This document shows, piece by piece, positions 44,255-53,965 of a DNA stretch of 59,599 nt. The translations under genes and the position numbers were made by a program. Each line of letters begins with the position of its first letter. Within the stretch, counting starts at the first letter, position 1. The stretch comes from Clostridia bacterium (GTDB lineage Bacteria > Bacillota > Clostridia > Oscillospirales > RGIG577): contig JAFQZS010000051.1 of the NCBI GenBank assembly GCA_017405765.1, positions 1 through 59,599 of the forward strand, read 5' to 3'. The notes under the pieces were generated by a model that did not search any database, was not told the origin of the DNA, and saw only the letters and a list, made by a program, of their open reading frames with translations.

Positions 44255-44661
44255 AGCACGTGGGTTATAACGGGGATATTGCCCTTCTCTTTCTGCTTTT
44301 TGCTGTAACGCATCGTTATTATCACTTCTACTGCGGCCAATACAAGTCCTAAAAGGGCGCATAAGCCCTCGCCCATGCCCAAAAGATAATATCCTATCGC
44401 ATATCCCGCAAAGAAAAGTAGTATCGGCAGCATATACACGATAAACGCGCGCCGCACGATTATACCGTCGCCCTCGAGCGCGACGAAATCGCCTACGGAG
44501 GCGCGAGCGTCGTTTCGTGCGATTATCGTCGTTTCGCCTCCGCCGCAGCCTACGCATTTGCTGCAGTCGTGGCCGCATGCGCCTTCTCTTACTATTTTCA
44601 CTCCGGCGTAATCGCCGTCAAGCGATACGACCAGCCCCTCGTTATATAACATACCGTTCAC
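44251..44661 (-). CDS. RseC/MucC-like positive regulator family membrane protein
   Basis: 136 aa. N-terminal soluble part with four Cys in GACGHDCSKCVGCGG (residues 28-42), then two membrane helices (about 72-115, FIVYMLPILLFFAGYAIGYY). RseC-like proteins include components that reduce SoxR; in Clostridia they often pair with Rnf or FAD enzymes. Its start overlaps the FAD oxidoreductase gene upstream, suggesting a redox link. Confidence 0.85.
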   Translation of the reverse strand: MNGMLYNEGLVVSLDGDYAGVKIVREGACGHDCSKCVGCGGGETTIIARNDARASVGDFVALEGDGIIVRRAFIVYMLPILLFFAGYAIGYYLLGMGEGLCALLGLVLAAVEVIITMRYSKKQKEKGNIPVITHVL

Positions 44662-46229
44662 CCTTCCAGATTTTTAAGAATTTGCATGGCCGTGTTCACA
44701 CCGTCCACCGCTGCGCTCATTATACCTCCGGCATAACCTGCGCCCTCTCCGCACGGGTAAAGACCTTTCACATCCGGCGACTGACGCGTATCGTCTCTTA
44801 TGATGCGCACGGGCGCGCTGGTGCGTGTCTCAACTCCTGTTATTACGGCGTCGGGAGATGAAAAACCCGCAAGCTTACGTTCAAAAGCCATAAGCCCGCG
44901 TTTTAAGAATCCATCTATATTCTTTGGAAAAAGCGCAGAAATGTCGGCTTCACACGTTTTGAATCTTATAGACGGCAAAACGCGGGTAAATTCGTTTTTC
45001 CCCGTTCCCATATATGCGCCCAATGTAGAAACGGGCGCGCGTCCCTGTGCAAGCGAATATGCGCTCTTCTCAAGCCTGCGCTGGAAATACATGCCCGCAA
45101 GCGGCCCGCTTCCGAAATCCTCGGCGGATACCGACGCAACGACGGCGCTGTTTGAGTTTACACCGTCGCGCGCATGCCTGCTCATTCCGTTTACGGCAAA
45201 CGCGCCCTCCTCCGACGATGCGGCCACCACTTCTCCTCCCGGGCACATGCAAAATGTGTATACGCCTCTGTCTCCCTCACGATACGAAAGCTGATACTCG
45301 GCGCTCTTTAAGTTTTTATGCTCCGCAAATCGGCCGTACATGGCCTCGTCGATATCTTTTCTTAAATGCTCTATGCGAAATCCCACGGAAAACGGCTTCG
45401 GCATTATGCTTATCCCGCTTTCGTAAATATGTTCATACATCTGCCGCGCGCTGTGACCCGTAGCAAGTATCAGCGTGTCTGTTTCAATAGTGCGGCCATC
45501 TTCCGTAAAAACGCCGCATATGCGTCCATTTTTTGTAATTATCTTCTCTGCCCTGCACAAGAACCGCACCTCGCCGCCCAAAGATATTATCTCGCGCCGT
45601 ATGCTCTTTATAACATTCGTTAGTATATCGGTACCTATATGTGGTCTTGCAAGGTAAAGTATCTCTTCCGGCGCGCCGTGAGAGGCAAATGTCTTTAAAA
45701 CGAACTCGCATACCGGGCTGCCTATGCGAGTGGTGAGTTTTCCGTCCGAAAAAGTACCGGCGCCGCCCTCTCCGAACTGTATATTTGTATTTATGTCAAG
45801 CTTTCCGGTTCGCATATATGTGCGAACCGTCTCTATGCGTGCATCGGCGTCGGCTCCGCGCTCGATCACTACAGGGTGAAGGCCCGCGCGCGAAAGCACC
45901 AATGCGGCAAACATCCCCGCAGGGCCGAATCCGCAAATTACGGGACGGCAGGCGTCATGCGCGCGTCTGATCTTCGGTATGTCGAGCGAAAATTCGCTCC
46001 TTACAGACGCGCCTTTTATGGCTTTTGCCGCCTTTTGTTCATCTGTGCGCATAAAAAGCCCCACCGAATAAACAAAATTTACGTTCTTGCGGCGCGCGTC
46101 AACGCCTTTTCTTACGATGAGAGCGCGTTCGCATTCGCTTCGTCGGCTGCCGAGGCGTGAAAGCGCCTCTTCTATCGCGTCGCCGTCGTCCGCGTCAAGG
46201 CTTTTTCTTATATCGCTTATAACAAGCAT
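44658..46229 (-). CDS. Uncharacterised FAD-dependent oxidoreductase (COG2509-type)
   Basis: 523 aa. N-terminal approx 90-residue domain (SRRSECERALIVRKGVDARR), then the FAD-binding PVICGFGPAGMFAALVLSRA Rossmann motif at about residue 97, central GGEGGAGTFSDGKLTTR-type segment (FGEGGAGTFSDGKLT), and C-terminal GLYPCGEGAGYAGGI. Electron donor and substrate unknown. Immediately downstream of cdaR, overlapping the RseC-like gene. Confidence 0.88.
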   Translation of the reverse strand: MLVISDIRKSLDADDGDAIEEALSRLGSRRSECERALIVRKGVDARRKNVNFVYSVGLFMRTDEQKAAKAIKGASVRSEFSLDIPKIRRAHDACRPVICGFGPAGMFAALVLSRAGLHPVVIERGADADARIETVRTYMRTGKLDINTNIQFGEGGAGTFSDGKLTTRIGSPVCEFVLKTFASHGAPEEILYLARPHIGTDILTNVIKSIRREIISLGGEVRFLCRAEKIITKNGRICGVFTEDGRTIETDTLILATGHSARQMYEHIYESGISIMPKPFSVGFRIEHLRKDIDEAMYGRFAEHKNLKSAEYQLSYREGDRGVYTFCMCPGGEVVAASSEEGAFAVNGMSRHARDGVNSNSAVVASVSAEDFGSGPLAGMYFQRRLEKSAYSLAQGRAPVSTLGAYMGTGKNEFTRVLPSIRFKTCEADISALFPKNIDGFLKRGLMAFERKLAGFSSPDAVITGVETRTSAPVRIIRDDTRQSPDVKGLYPCGEGAGYAGGIMSAAVDGVNTAMQILKNLEG

Positions 46230-47492
46230 CTATTTCACCTCTGCGCTGATCGTATATGTTCCCGTAACTGCGGCGTTGCTGTCGGGGTCGTCTGTCTGCA
46301 ATGTTACTTTTACAGGTATCTCATACGTGCCTGCCTCAGCGCCGAGTCCCGAAAAATCGGCTTCGGCAGAAATGTTGTCGGCCATTACTGCGGCAAGCTC
46401 GTCTATACTGCCGACTACTATTACGTTTACCGTATCGGACGATACCGTGATGTCGTCGGGCGAAAGCCCCGTTTCGCTTATTCCCGACATATCTATTTCA
46501 ATATTTTCAATTGATTTTGACGCATATCCTTCAAGCGGCGTGTTCACATTTGCATTGTCCTGAGGCGTCTGCGCCGTTATGCGGGCCGACGTTACCTCGC
46601 TTGATATCGTTACTCCCTGCGGTACGGGAATAGTGAGATATACCTCTCCGCCTTCAATAAGATTCTCCGCATTAACGCTTCCCACGTTTATTTCGCTTAC
46701 TGCGTCGACCGCTTGTGCGCTTCCCGTTATCTCAACGCTGTCCGGCGTTATGGTAAATTCCAGCCTTTCGTCTGCTTCTCCCGTTATATCGAATGTCAGC
46801 GGCACTGTCTTTCGCCTGCTCATTTTTATTTGAGCTGCGGCGGTCTCTGTGCTGCACGTCACGTTTTTAGAGCGTACGCGCTCACCCTCCTTATTTATAA
46901 GCGCGATCTCGCCTTCATACGTCATGTCTCCGGCCGCATTCGTAACGTCCACATAAAGCGCCGCGTAAGAAATATAATTTACCTCACTTACGGGGCCCGT
47001 AACTCTTACATAAGACGGCGTTGCCGCAGTTTCGTCTATCACATACTCTGCGCTGTGAGTACCCGAAAGCACGACCTGTACGGGAACGCTTGCCGTAGTC
47101 ATCTTGGAAAACGTATACGAAAGACGCGTCGGCGTATAATTTACAAGCCATACGTTATCTCCGGGCACATATACGTTTACGGGCAGAGCATACGTTCCCT
47201 CCTCCGTTATCGAATTTATGTCCACGGTAGCCGTTATTTTGCTTGCATCGTATTCGACGAGCGCGCTGTTTCGGCCGCGTATCCTTACGTCGATAGTCTG
47301 AGACATTCCCTCCGTTATCGCAAGGCCTGCGTTGTACGGCACTGATCCTTCGGTATTGATAGTTACCTTTACGGAGCGTATATCCTTGTCTCTTTCGGGA
47401 TTTTCGCTGTTAATGGCGTATGCCCAGATTATCACTGCCAGAATTACAGAAACTATTTTTAAAACAAGAGGTTTTTTTAAAAAATTATTCAT
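46230..47492 (-). CDS. cdaR: YbbR-domain regulator of diadenylate cyclase, CdaR
   Basis: 420 aa. One N-terminal membrane helix (about 8-28, LVLKIVSVILAVIIWAYAI), then four YbbR repeats outside the membrane, each with a VxVxGxxSxV-like core (VRIRGRNSALVEYD, VTGPVSEVNYI, ITGSAQAVDAV and VVGSIDELAAV). CdaR binds CdaA and modulates cyclic-di-AMP synthesis. Overlaps cdaA by eight bases. No glmM follows here, unlike the usual cdaA-cdaR-glmM set; instead an FAD enzyme follows. Confidence 0.9.
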   Translation of the reverse strand: MNNFLKKPLVLKIVSVILAVIIWAYAINSENPERDKDIRSVKVTINTEGSVPYNAGLAITEGMSQTIDVRIRGRNSALVEYDASKITATVDINSITEEGTYALPVNVYVPGDNVWLVNYTPTRLSYTFSKMTTASVPVQVVLSGTHSAEYVIDETAATPSYVRVTGPVSEVNYISYAALYVDVTNAAGDMTYEGEIALINKEGERVRSKNVTCSTETAAAQIKMSRRKTVPLTFDITGEADERLEFTITPDSVEITGSAQAVDAVSEINVGSVNAENLIEGGEVYLTIPVPQGVTISSEVTSARITAQTPQDNANVNTPLEGYASKSIENIEIDMSGISETGLSPDDITVSSDTVNVIVVGSIDELAAVMADNISAEADFSGLGAEAGTYEIPVKVTLQTDDPDSNAAVTGTYTISAEVK

Positions 47493-48372
47493 CCTTGGTT
47501 TTATCCTCTTTCTTTTTCTTTGGATTGAAGAAATCGATGAAAATATCCCTGAAATCCTTCTGCTTTGTCATGATCTCGTCTTGCGCGATAAGCGCGCCCT
47601 GAAGCTTATCGCTGAGTGCGGCCGCGTCAAGCCCTCTCGTCAGTACGCCCTTTTGGGCGAATGATATCATGCCGCTTTCCTCAGATACCACAACAACGAC
47701 GGCGTCACTCGTCTCGCTTGCGCCCAAAGCCGCCCTGTGGCGTGTTCCCAGCTCCTTATTTATGCCGCGCTGCTGCGAAAGCGGCAGTATGCAGCCCGCC
47801 GCGGCGACTAAGTTCTCGCTTATGATCGCCGCTCCGTCGTGAAGCGGAGCCTTCGGATAGAAAATGTTCTGCAAAAACTCCTCGCTTACGCGCGCATCAA
47901 GCCTCGTACCGGATTTGGCAATATCCTGAAGATACGTTTTTCTTTCAAATACGATGAGCGCGCCTATATGTGCTTCCGACATTTTCGCCGCGGCCTTGCA
48001 TACGCTTTCGATAACGGCAAGAGTTTCGGCATTCTCGCCGCTTTCATTTCGTGTAAAGAACGAAAGCCCCCATCCGCGCGTACCCACGCTTTCAAGCATA
48101 CGCCTAAGCTCGGGCTGGAACACGACGATAAGAGCAAGCAGGCCTATCTGCATAAGATTTTTAAGTATGTAATTGACGGCGTTAAGCTGCAAGAACGCAC
48201 TTACCTGCATAACGACGAGCAGAATCACGATACCTTTTAAAAGCTGGCTTACTCTCGTGCCCTTGGCGTATGTTATTATTTTGTATATTGTAAAAGCGAC
48301 AATGGCTATATCGATTATGTCAATGATGGATATAAGTCGTATATAGCTCCATATGTTTTCAAACAAACCCAT
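47485..48372 (-). CDS. cdaA: Diadenylate cyclase CdaA
   Basis: 295 aa. Three membrane helices in the first 85 residues, then the DAC domain (PELRRMLESVG, DGA in LHDGAAIISE, RHR in TRHRAALGASE). It makes c-di-AMP, which controls potassium and osmolyte balance. Last 40 residues are Lys-rich. The 149-bp upstream gap (48373-48521) is AT-rich with an unclear promoter. Confidence 0.96.
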   Translation of the reverse strand: MGLFENIWSYIRLISIIDIIDIAIVAFTIYKIITYAKGTRVSQLLKGIVILLVVMQVSAFLQLNAVNYILKNLMQIGLLALIVVFQPELRRMLESVGTRGWGLSFFTRNESGENAETLAVIESVCKAAAKMSEAHIGALIVFERKTYLQDIAKSGTRLDARVSEEFLQNIFYPKAPLHDGAAIISENLVAAAGCILPLSQQRGINKELGTRHRAALGASETSDAVVVVVSEESGMISFAQKGVLTRGLDAAALSDKLQGALIAQDEIMTKQKDFRDIFIDFFNPKKKKEDKTKDE

Positions 48373-48521
48373 ATATCGATCTCTTTTCAGCGAATTGTAC
48401 CTGCACGTCCAAACGCGCCCGATCGGTACATATATATTTACATAATAACATAATTATATATCACGTTGCAATCAATATATGAAAAAATAGCTTGAGAAAA
48501 TCTGCGAAACGCAAATAACGC

Positions 48522-49646
48522 CTATGCGATGCTTCGCACCGCCCAAATAAGCCGCTCGGCCTCCTCAAACGTATTGTATATGCCCGCGCTCACTCTCACC
48601 GTGCCGCATTCAAGCGTTCCCGATGACTTGTGCGCAAGAGGCGAACAGTGAAGACCGCTTCTTACGCATATTTCCAGCGCGTCAAGACGTGCTGCAGTCT
48701 CCTCAGAGTCTATGCCTTCTATATTAAACGAAAAAAGGCCGGCCGTGTTTTGTGCGCGCTCATAGATCGTGACGTTCGGCAGTTTTGAAAGCTCGGTCTT
48801 AATAAATGAAATTATGCTTTTTTCGTGCTCGAAGATCTTCTCAACGCCCAAATTTTCAATAAAGCCCATACCCTCGCCGAGCGCTATTATTCCCGGCGTG
48901 TCGTGCGTTCCCGCTTCAAACCGATCGGGAAGATACTTGGGCATATCGGGTGAAACAGAGTCGCTTCCCGTGCCGCCGTGTATGACAGGGTTTATATCAA
49001 CGTCGGAGTTTACGCACATAAGCCCCGTGCCCTGCGGACCCATAAGCCCCTTATGTCCCGCACAGCAAAGTATGTCGATATTATCGTCTTCCATATTTAT
49101 TTTAATGCTGCCCGCCGATTGAGAGGCGTCCAATATCGTAAGGATACCATGCTTTTTTGCATCTTCAAAAATACGACGTATCGGCAAAATGTTTCCAAAT
49201 ACATTGGAAATATGTGTTATGCACACGGCGCGCGTTTCTTTCGAAAATGCCGCCCTGAAATTTTCACATGTTTCGTCGTCGCTGAAAGCTATATGCACTA
49301 TATCTATCTTTACGCCGCAGTTTTTAAGCCACATCGCCGTTCGATATACGGCGTTGTGTTCCATATCGGAGATCACAAGTCTTTCCCCCGGTAAGATCGT
49401 GCCCTTCAGCGCTGTATTTAAGGCGTGAGTGGCATTATGCGTAATTACCGCGCCGCAAGGTTTGGGCATACCGAAGAACTCCGCCGCCCGCTCGCGCACC
49501 TCGTATATCTTTTCGGCGGCGCGCAGGGCGGGCGCATATCCCGAGCGGCCTACGCCGCAGGAAAACGCGCGCATGGCCGTTATATGCGCGTCATACACGG
49601 ACGGAGGCTTTTGAAGAGAAGACGCCGCACAGTCAAAATATATCAT
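48522..49646 (-). CDS. Cysteine desulfurase-like class V aminotransferase (EF2568-type)
   Basis: 374 aa PLP enzyme. PLP Lys in CAGHKGLMGPQGTG (about residue 196) and active-site Cys in VRSGLHCSPLAHKSSGT. N-terminal IYFDCAASS. EF2568-type enzymes are linked to selenium-dependent molybdenum hydroxylase clusters; no such genes are in this window. It overlaps the DUF3343 gene by four bases, suggesting a sulfur or selenium relay. Confidence 0.88.
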   Translation of the reverse strand: MIYFDCAASSLQKPPSVYDAHITAMRAFSCGVGRSGYAPALRAAEKIYEVRERAAEFFGMPKPCGAVITHNATHALNTALKGTILPGERLVISDMEHNAVYRTAMWLKNCGVKIDIVHIAFSDDETCENFRAAFSKETRAVCITHISNVFGNILPIRRIFEDAKKHGILTILDASQSAGSIKINMEDDNIDILCCAGHKGLMGPQGTGLMCVNSDVDINPVIHGGTGSDSVSPDMPKYLPDRFEAGTHDTPGIIALGEGMGFIENLGVEKIFEHEKSIISFIKTELSKLPNVTIYERAQNTAGLFSFNIEGIDSEETAARLDALEICVRSGLHCSPLAHKSSGTLECGTVRVSAGIYNTFEEAERLIWAVRSIA

Positions 49647-49891
49647 GCATCTATCCTCCGCGCCTCTTCTCCCAAGACCTCATATATGCCTTTATATGAC
49701 GCTTTATGTCGTTTTAAAACGGACATGGCTCGTTCAAGCTCGCTGTGTTTTATCCTTACGGCGAAGCCGCATCCCGTGTGCGATATAAAGAAAGGCGTCT
49801 TTCGCACAGAGGCATATATAGCGTTCGACTCAAGCATTTTCATGATCCTGCCCGCCTCGGTCTGCGATACGACGTGTATGAGTATATACAT
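49643..49891 (-). CDS. DUF3343 small protein
   Basis: 82 aa. ISHTGCGFAVRIKHSELERA is the family signature with a single conserved Cys. DUF3343 proteins accompany EF2568-type aminotransferases and may carry sulfur or selenium from the downstream enzyme. ATG 49891 follows GAGGTGG; the GTG at 49900 is rejected. Confidence 0.82.
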   Translation of the reverse strand: MYILIHVVSQTEAGRIMKMLESNAIYASVRKTPFFISHTGCGFAVRIKHSELERAMSVLKRHKASYKGIYEVLGEEARRIDA

Positions 49892-49990
49892 AAATACCAC
49901 CTCGGTATCATGATATGAACGCGGCGCACGACATGTGAAACAAAAAACGAACTCGGCAGTCGAGGCCGTAAATACGGCTTTCGTGAATAT

Positions 49991-50022
49991 AAAAAAGGAA
50001 GGGGCTTCCCTTCCTTTTTATA
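49991..50022 (-). terminator. Terminator after the histidine kinase gene
   Basis: AAAAGGAAGGG/CCCTTCCTTTT stem with a GCTT-type loop, followed in the minus direction by T residues. Confidence 0.85.
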
Positions 50023-50028
50023 ATGCTT

Positions 50029-51492
50029 TTATTTGATCTCGCTCGTCTCTTTCGCCTTAAGCTCGAACCAGAACGTGCTGCCCTTCCCCACTTCGCTCGT
50101 AACTCCGTAGCGCGCGCCGTGCTGCTCAAAAATGTGCTTCACTATCGAAAGGCCGAGGCCCGTGCCTATATGCGCGCGTTTATGCGTTTTGTCTACCTTG
50201 TAGTATCTGTCCCATATATAAGGAAGGTCGCTTTCGGCTATCCCCTCACCGGAATCTATGACGCTGACGCATACGGTATCGTTCTTTACGCTCTGCACGA
50301 TCCGCACGCGCTTATCTTTTCCCGAATAATTTATCGCGTTGTTCACGAGATTATATACTACCTGAGCCATTCGCGTCTCGTCTGCGTCAACGTAAACGTT
50401 CTCGGTCCTCTCGAAATCTATCGAGTATCCGTCGCGGCTCACGAGCTTTCCGTAGCGGCCCAGTATCTCCTCTATCATATCGGTAAGGCAAAAACGCTCC
50501 ACGTTGAATACCTGCTCGCCGGACTGAAGCTTAGATATGTCGAGCACGTCGTTCACAAGCTCCGACAGTCGGCTCGTCTCGTCAATGATTATCTGGATAT
50601 TCTCCGCCGTATTCTCGCCCGGGATGTCGCGCATCATCTCGCCGTATCCCTTTATCAGAGTAAGCGGCGTGCGAAGGTCGTGGGATACGTTGGCAATAAG
50701 CTCACGCCTCAGATTTTCCACCTTTGACAATTCCTTTGAGGCATGGTCGAGCGTGTTTGAAAGCTCTTTTATTTCGAGAAATTCTTTGCCGTTTACCGAA
50801 AAGTCGGCTTCATAATCGCCCTGCGCCAGCATTTTCGCCGATTCGTTTATCTTCACTATCGGCTTTGCTATGCGCTTTGATATAACTAGCGCCAAAACGA
50901 ACGCAAGCAATATCATTATCGCCGTGATTATGATAAGCTGTGTGCGCAGCGTATTTACGGTGGCGTTCACCGGCGATATCGTGGAGTTCAAGAGCACGAG
51001 GCATTCGCCGCCGTCGGCGGTCTTAACTATGCGCGAGTATATGAGCGACGCGCCCATTCCTCCGTCGCGTCCCGGCGCTCCTTTGCGGAAGTCGTCCTCG
51101 TCGTAGTTTCTGTCAAAAAACGCCTCGCGCGAGAATATCTCCATATGCTCGCCTCCGCTTTCAAGGGTTCTTGCGTATATCTCCTCGATAATGAACGCCG
51201 GCAGCTTATGGATAACGCAGTCCGGCAGTATATCTATCGACAACTTCTGTTCGAACGACTGATCGTAAACGGCTGCGCACATATTGCCTTCTCTCGCAAT
51301 GCGTATCGCCAGATCCTCAAGCTGCTCGTCGTCTATATTATGCTCTATCGTTTCCGCCGCCTTCTGTATCTCATAAATCTTTATCTGCTTGTAAAACGAG
51401 TCCAAAAGCACTATCTGAAATATCCACAGACACGCAAGCACGACTGCGGCAAAAATTATAAACTGGATGAACACCTTCCATTTAAGGTGCAT
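50029..51492 (-). CDS. Two-component sensor histidine kinase
   Basis: About 487 aa. N-terminal membrane helix (about 6-28), extracytoplasmic sensor segment with Asp/Glu-rich YARTLESGGEHMEIF, second membrane helix (about 175-198, LIIITAIMILLAFVLALVIS), HAMP, then HisKA (ANVSHDLRTPLTLIKGYG, His about 265) and HATPase_c (NAINYSG, DSGEGIAESDLP, GTGLGLSIVKHI). All catalytic motifs intact. ATG 51492 is likely; a TTG at 51525 has GAGGAG directly against it. Its response regulator partner upstream is broken. Confidence 0.92.
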   Translation of the reverse strand: MHLKWKVFIQFIIFAAVVLACLWIFQIVLLDSFYKQIKIYEIQKAAETIEHNIDDEQLEDLAIRIAREGNMCAAVYDQSFEQKLSIDILPDCVIHKLPAFIIEEIYARTLESGGEHMEIFSREAFFDRNYDEDDFRKGAPGRDGGMGASLIYSRIVKTADGGECLVLLNSTISPVNATVNTLRTQLIIITAIMILLAFVLALVISKRIAKPIVKINESAKMLAQGDYEADFSVNGKEFLEIKELSNTLDHASKELSKVENLRRELIANVSHDLRTPLTLIKGYGEMMRDIPGENTAENIQIIIDETSRLSELVNDVLDISKLQSGEQVFNVERFCLTDMIEEILGRYGKLVSRDGYSIDFERTENVYVDADETRMAQVVYNLVNNAINYSGKDKRVRIVQSVKNDTVCVSVIDSGEGIAESDLPYIWDRYYKVDKTHKRAHIGTGLGLSIVKHIFEQHGARYGVTSEVGKGSTFWFELKAKETSEIK

Positions 51493-51502
51493 ATTCCTGC
51501 TT

Positions 51503-52180
51503 TCAGGCTTCAAACCTGTATCCAACTCCTCTCAACGTGACGATAAGCCCCGCATAAGGGCCGAGGCTCTTTCTTAAAAGCTTTATATGCGTGTCTAGCG
51601 TTCTGTCGTCGCCGTAAAAATCGTATCCCCACACATCCATGATAAGCTTCTCTCTCGAAAGAGCAATATTTCTGTTCTTTACCATGTAGAACAAAAGATC
51701 GTATTCCTTTGGAGACATACTGGCGCGCTCATCGTCTACCGTAACTATGCGCCCCGTAAAATCTACGCAGAGCCCCTTGAAAGTAAACACGTCTTTTTCC
51801 GGCGCATTCTCACTTTTTGAGGCTGCTCGCTTTAATACTGCGCTGACTCTCATCATAAGCTCCTTCGGCGAGAACGGCTTTACAACGTAATCGTCTACTC
51901 ATATTTCAAAGCCGTGTATCCTGTCGTACTCCTCGCCGCGCGCCGAAAGCATGATTATCGGCGTGTCCGCGTGCTTTCTTATTTCCTTGCAGGCAGAAAA
52001 GCCGTCAAGCTCCGGCATCATAACATCCATGATGATTATGTCGAAGGTCGTTTTGCGGCAAAGCTCCACGGCCTCCATGCCGTCTTTCGCCTCTACTACG
52101 CTGTGTCCCTCAAAAGTTGCGTATTTCTTTATTATCTCGCGTATTCTTTCCTCGTCGTCAACTACTAAAATGTTATACAT
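51503..52180 (-). pseudogene. OmpR/PhoB-family response regulator with in-frame TGA
   Basis: One frame from ATG 52180 to 51503 encodes a full regulator, except TGA at 51899-51901 (codon 94). Before it: receiver domain with VVDDEERI acidic pocket, phospho-Asp in IIIMDVMMP, and ending IMLSARGEEYDRIHGFEI. After it: VDDYVVKPFSPKEL (Lys of the receiver) and a PhoB-type winged helix with DRTLDTHIKLLRKSLG and RGVGYRFEA. Expected residue is Gly (GFEIG-DDY), consistent with GGA-to-TGA. Translation may restart, but the DNA-binding half would lack a receiver. Pairs with the histidine kinase downstream. Confidence 0.9.
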
Positions 52181-52280
52181 AATATCCCTCTTCAGTCTTT
52201 TCTTTGATGTTATTGTATCATTTAATGATCCATCAGTAAAGCTTCAAAAATGATCCTGCGCGCAAAAAAATCCCGTAAAA

Positions 52281-52312
52281 CGACAAAAACGGCACTTAAG
52301 CCGTTTTTGTCG
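52281..52312 (-). terminator. Terminator after htrA
   Basis: CGACAAAAACGGC/GCCGTTTTTGTCG stem (12-13 bp) with an ACTTAA-type loop, followed in the minus direction by TTTT. It lies 63 bp past the htrA stop. Confidence 0.75.
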
Positions 52313-52374
52313 TGGAGCGTCTTTCGCTCCGATTTATGTTAAAGAAAGGAAGGGTAAATATGAAAATGTCAGTT

Positions 52375-53832
52375 TTATTTAAACGTAACGTCAAAGCTCA
52401 GCGTCTCGTCGCCTCGCTTTACGACCATCGTTGCGGTATCTCCCTCGGAATGCGTCTCCACGAGGTTTTTAAGCTGGGTGCCGTTTGTCACTTCCGTTCC
52501 GTCAAAGCTTACGATGTAGTCGCCGGACTTTAGCCCCGCGGCGTCTGCAGAGCCGCCCGGAGTAGTTTCAAGAATATACGTTCCGTACTCCTGAACTCGG
52601 TAACTCATAGCCGTGCGCACGTCGTTTATATCTATCAGCATAACTCCTAGCACCGCTCTTCCCGGTACGCGGCCCGTGTTCATAATGTTTTCGACTATTT
52701 CTTTTACATCGTTTATCGGTATCGCGAAGCCGAGCCCCTCTATACTCGTTCCGGCCGACTTTGCGTTGACTATACCGACGAGCTGTCCTTTGCCGTCGAA
52801 AAGTCCGCCGCCCGAGTTGCCGGGATTTATCGACGCGCTTATCTGCATAAGGTTCATCTTCTGTCCGTCGATCGCGATCTCGCGGTCAAGCGCGCTTATT
52901 ATGCCGTCCGTGACCGTGCCGCCAAGCTGTCCGAGCGGATTGCCTATGGCGACTATGTGATTGCCGACTCTAAGCTCATCGGAATCGCCGTAGATCGCAG
53001 TCGTAAGATCGCTTGCATCTATCTTTATCACCGCTATATCGCTCTGCTCGTCTGAGCCTATAAGCTCTGCGGCGTACTGTTTGCCTGAAGTGAGCGTTAC
53101 GCTTATTTTTGACGCTCCGCTTATAACGTGATTGTTCGTTATTATGTAGCCGTTTTCGGAGATTATAACGCCGCTTCCGGCGCCCTGCGTCACGTACTGG
53201 CCGAACCAGTAGTCGAACACCGTCTTTTCCGTCGATATCTCAACTACGGAATCGCTTACGAGCGCCGCTATATCCTCAGTACTGAGCGACTGTCCGGACT
53301 GCATGTTCTGTCCTTCAAAATTCGTCTCAACGGCCTGATATATTACCTTCGGTTCGAGCGTGGGATCGTTTTTTATCATTACCCTAGTAGATATCGCGCC
53401 GCCCGCCATGCCTAAAACGAGCGACCCTATCATGCATGCTGCCATAACGCCCCTCGTGATAGGTCTTTTTTCTTTCTTTTTTACGCCGCCGTTATCGTTC
53501 TCTTTATTAAATGAAGACCTGCCGTCAGCGTAGTCCCTCGAATATCCCTCGCCGTCCGTATCGCGGCTTTGGCTTTGCGCCTCGTTTGTTTCAATATACT
53601 CTCCGCCGTAATAAGCGTTCTCTTTGCCATCTTCGCCGCCTTGGTGATCATATGATGTGTTTTCTTCGCTCGAAGCATCGCCGGTTTTGCTATATCCTCG
53701 TTCGGCGCCGCTTTCTGCGCTGCTTTGAGAACTGCAGTCTTCGCCTTCAGAATAATTGCTTCTCTCTTCTCTATCGGCATTCTGTTCATTATTGCCAGAA
53801 GTATTATCAAAAGTATCGTAAGAGTCATTCAT
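52375..53832 (-). CDS. HtrA/DegP-like serine protease with PDZ domain
   Basis: 485 aa. A 130-residue acidic, Ser/Glu/Asn-rich disordered N-terminus, one membrane helix (about 131-152, MAACMIGSLVLGMAGGAIS), trypsin-like domain with His in TNNHVISGA, Asp in SDIAVIKID and Ser in NPGNSGGGLF, and one C-terminal PDZ (GVMLIDINDVRTA, ... GLKSGDYIVSFDG). Surface quality-control protease, next to a two-component system that may sense envelope stress. Confidence 0.94.
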   Translation of the reverse strand: MNDSYDTFDNTSGNNEQNADREERSNYSEGEDCSSQSSAESGAERGYSKTGDASSEENTSYDHQGGEDGKENAYYGGEYIETNEAQSQSRDTDGEGYSRDYADGRSSFNKENDNGGVKKKEKRPITRGVMAACMIGSLVLGMAGGAISTRVMIKNDPTLEPKVIYQAVETNFEGQNMQSGQSLSTEDIAALVSDSVVEISTEKTVFDYWFGQYVTQGAGSGVIISENGYIITNNHVISGASKISVTLTSGKQYAAELIGSDEQSDIAVIKIDASDLTTAIYGDSDELRVGNHIVAIGNPLGQLGGTVTDGIISALDREIAIDGQKMNLMQISASINPGNSGGGLFDGKGQLVGIVNAKSAGTSIEGLGFAIPINDVKEIVENIMNTGRVPGRAVLGVMLIDINDVRTAMSYRVQEYGTYILETTPGGSADAAGLKSGDYIVSFDGTEVTNGTQLKNLVETHSEGDTATMVVKRGDETLSFDVTFK

Positions 53833-53924
53833 CGTACAGCCTCCTTTGCCTGTTTTTATCTTACGCTCATATCATAAACCGCCAATGTGACGGTTTTTTG
53901 AAGTTAATATGAAAAACAGGCGAA

Positions 53925-53957
53925 AAAAACTACCTTCGTTTTGTGAAGGTAGTTTTT
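53925..53957 (-). terminator. Terminator after fbp
   Basis: AAAACTACCTTC/GAAGGTAGTTTT stem (12 bp) with a GTTTTGT loop, followed by T-rich sequence in the minus direction. Confidence 0.9.
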
Positions 53958-53965
53958 CGTTATGA

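Noticed and set aside
51899-51901. TGA as selenocysteine or reassigned Gly codon
   Set aside because: The position is a conserved Gly, not a redox Cys. Reassignment genome-wide is excluded because many genes here, for example trpB, hsdM and rnhB partners with ATGA overlaps, end at TGA at the family's normal length.
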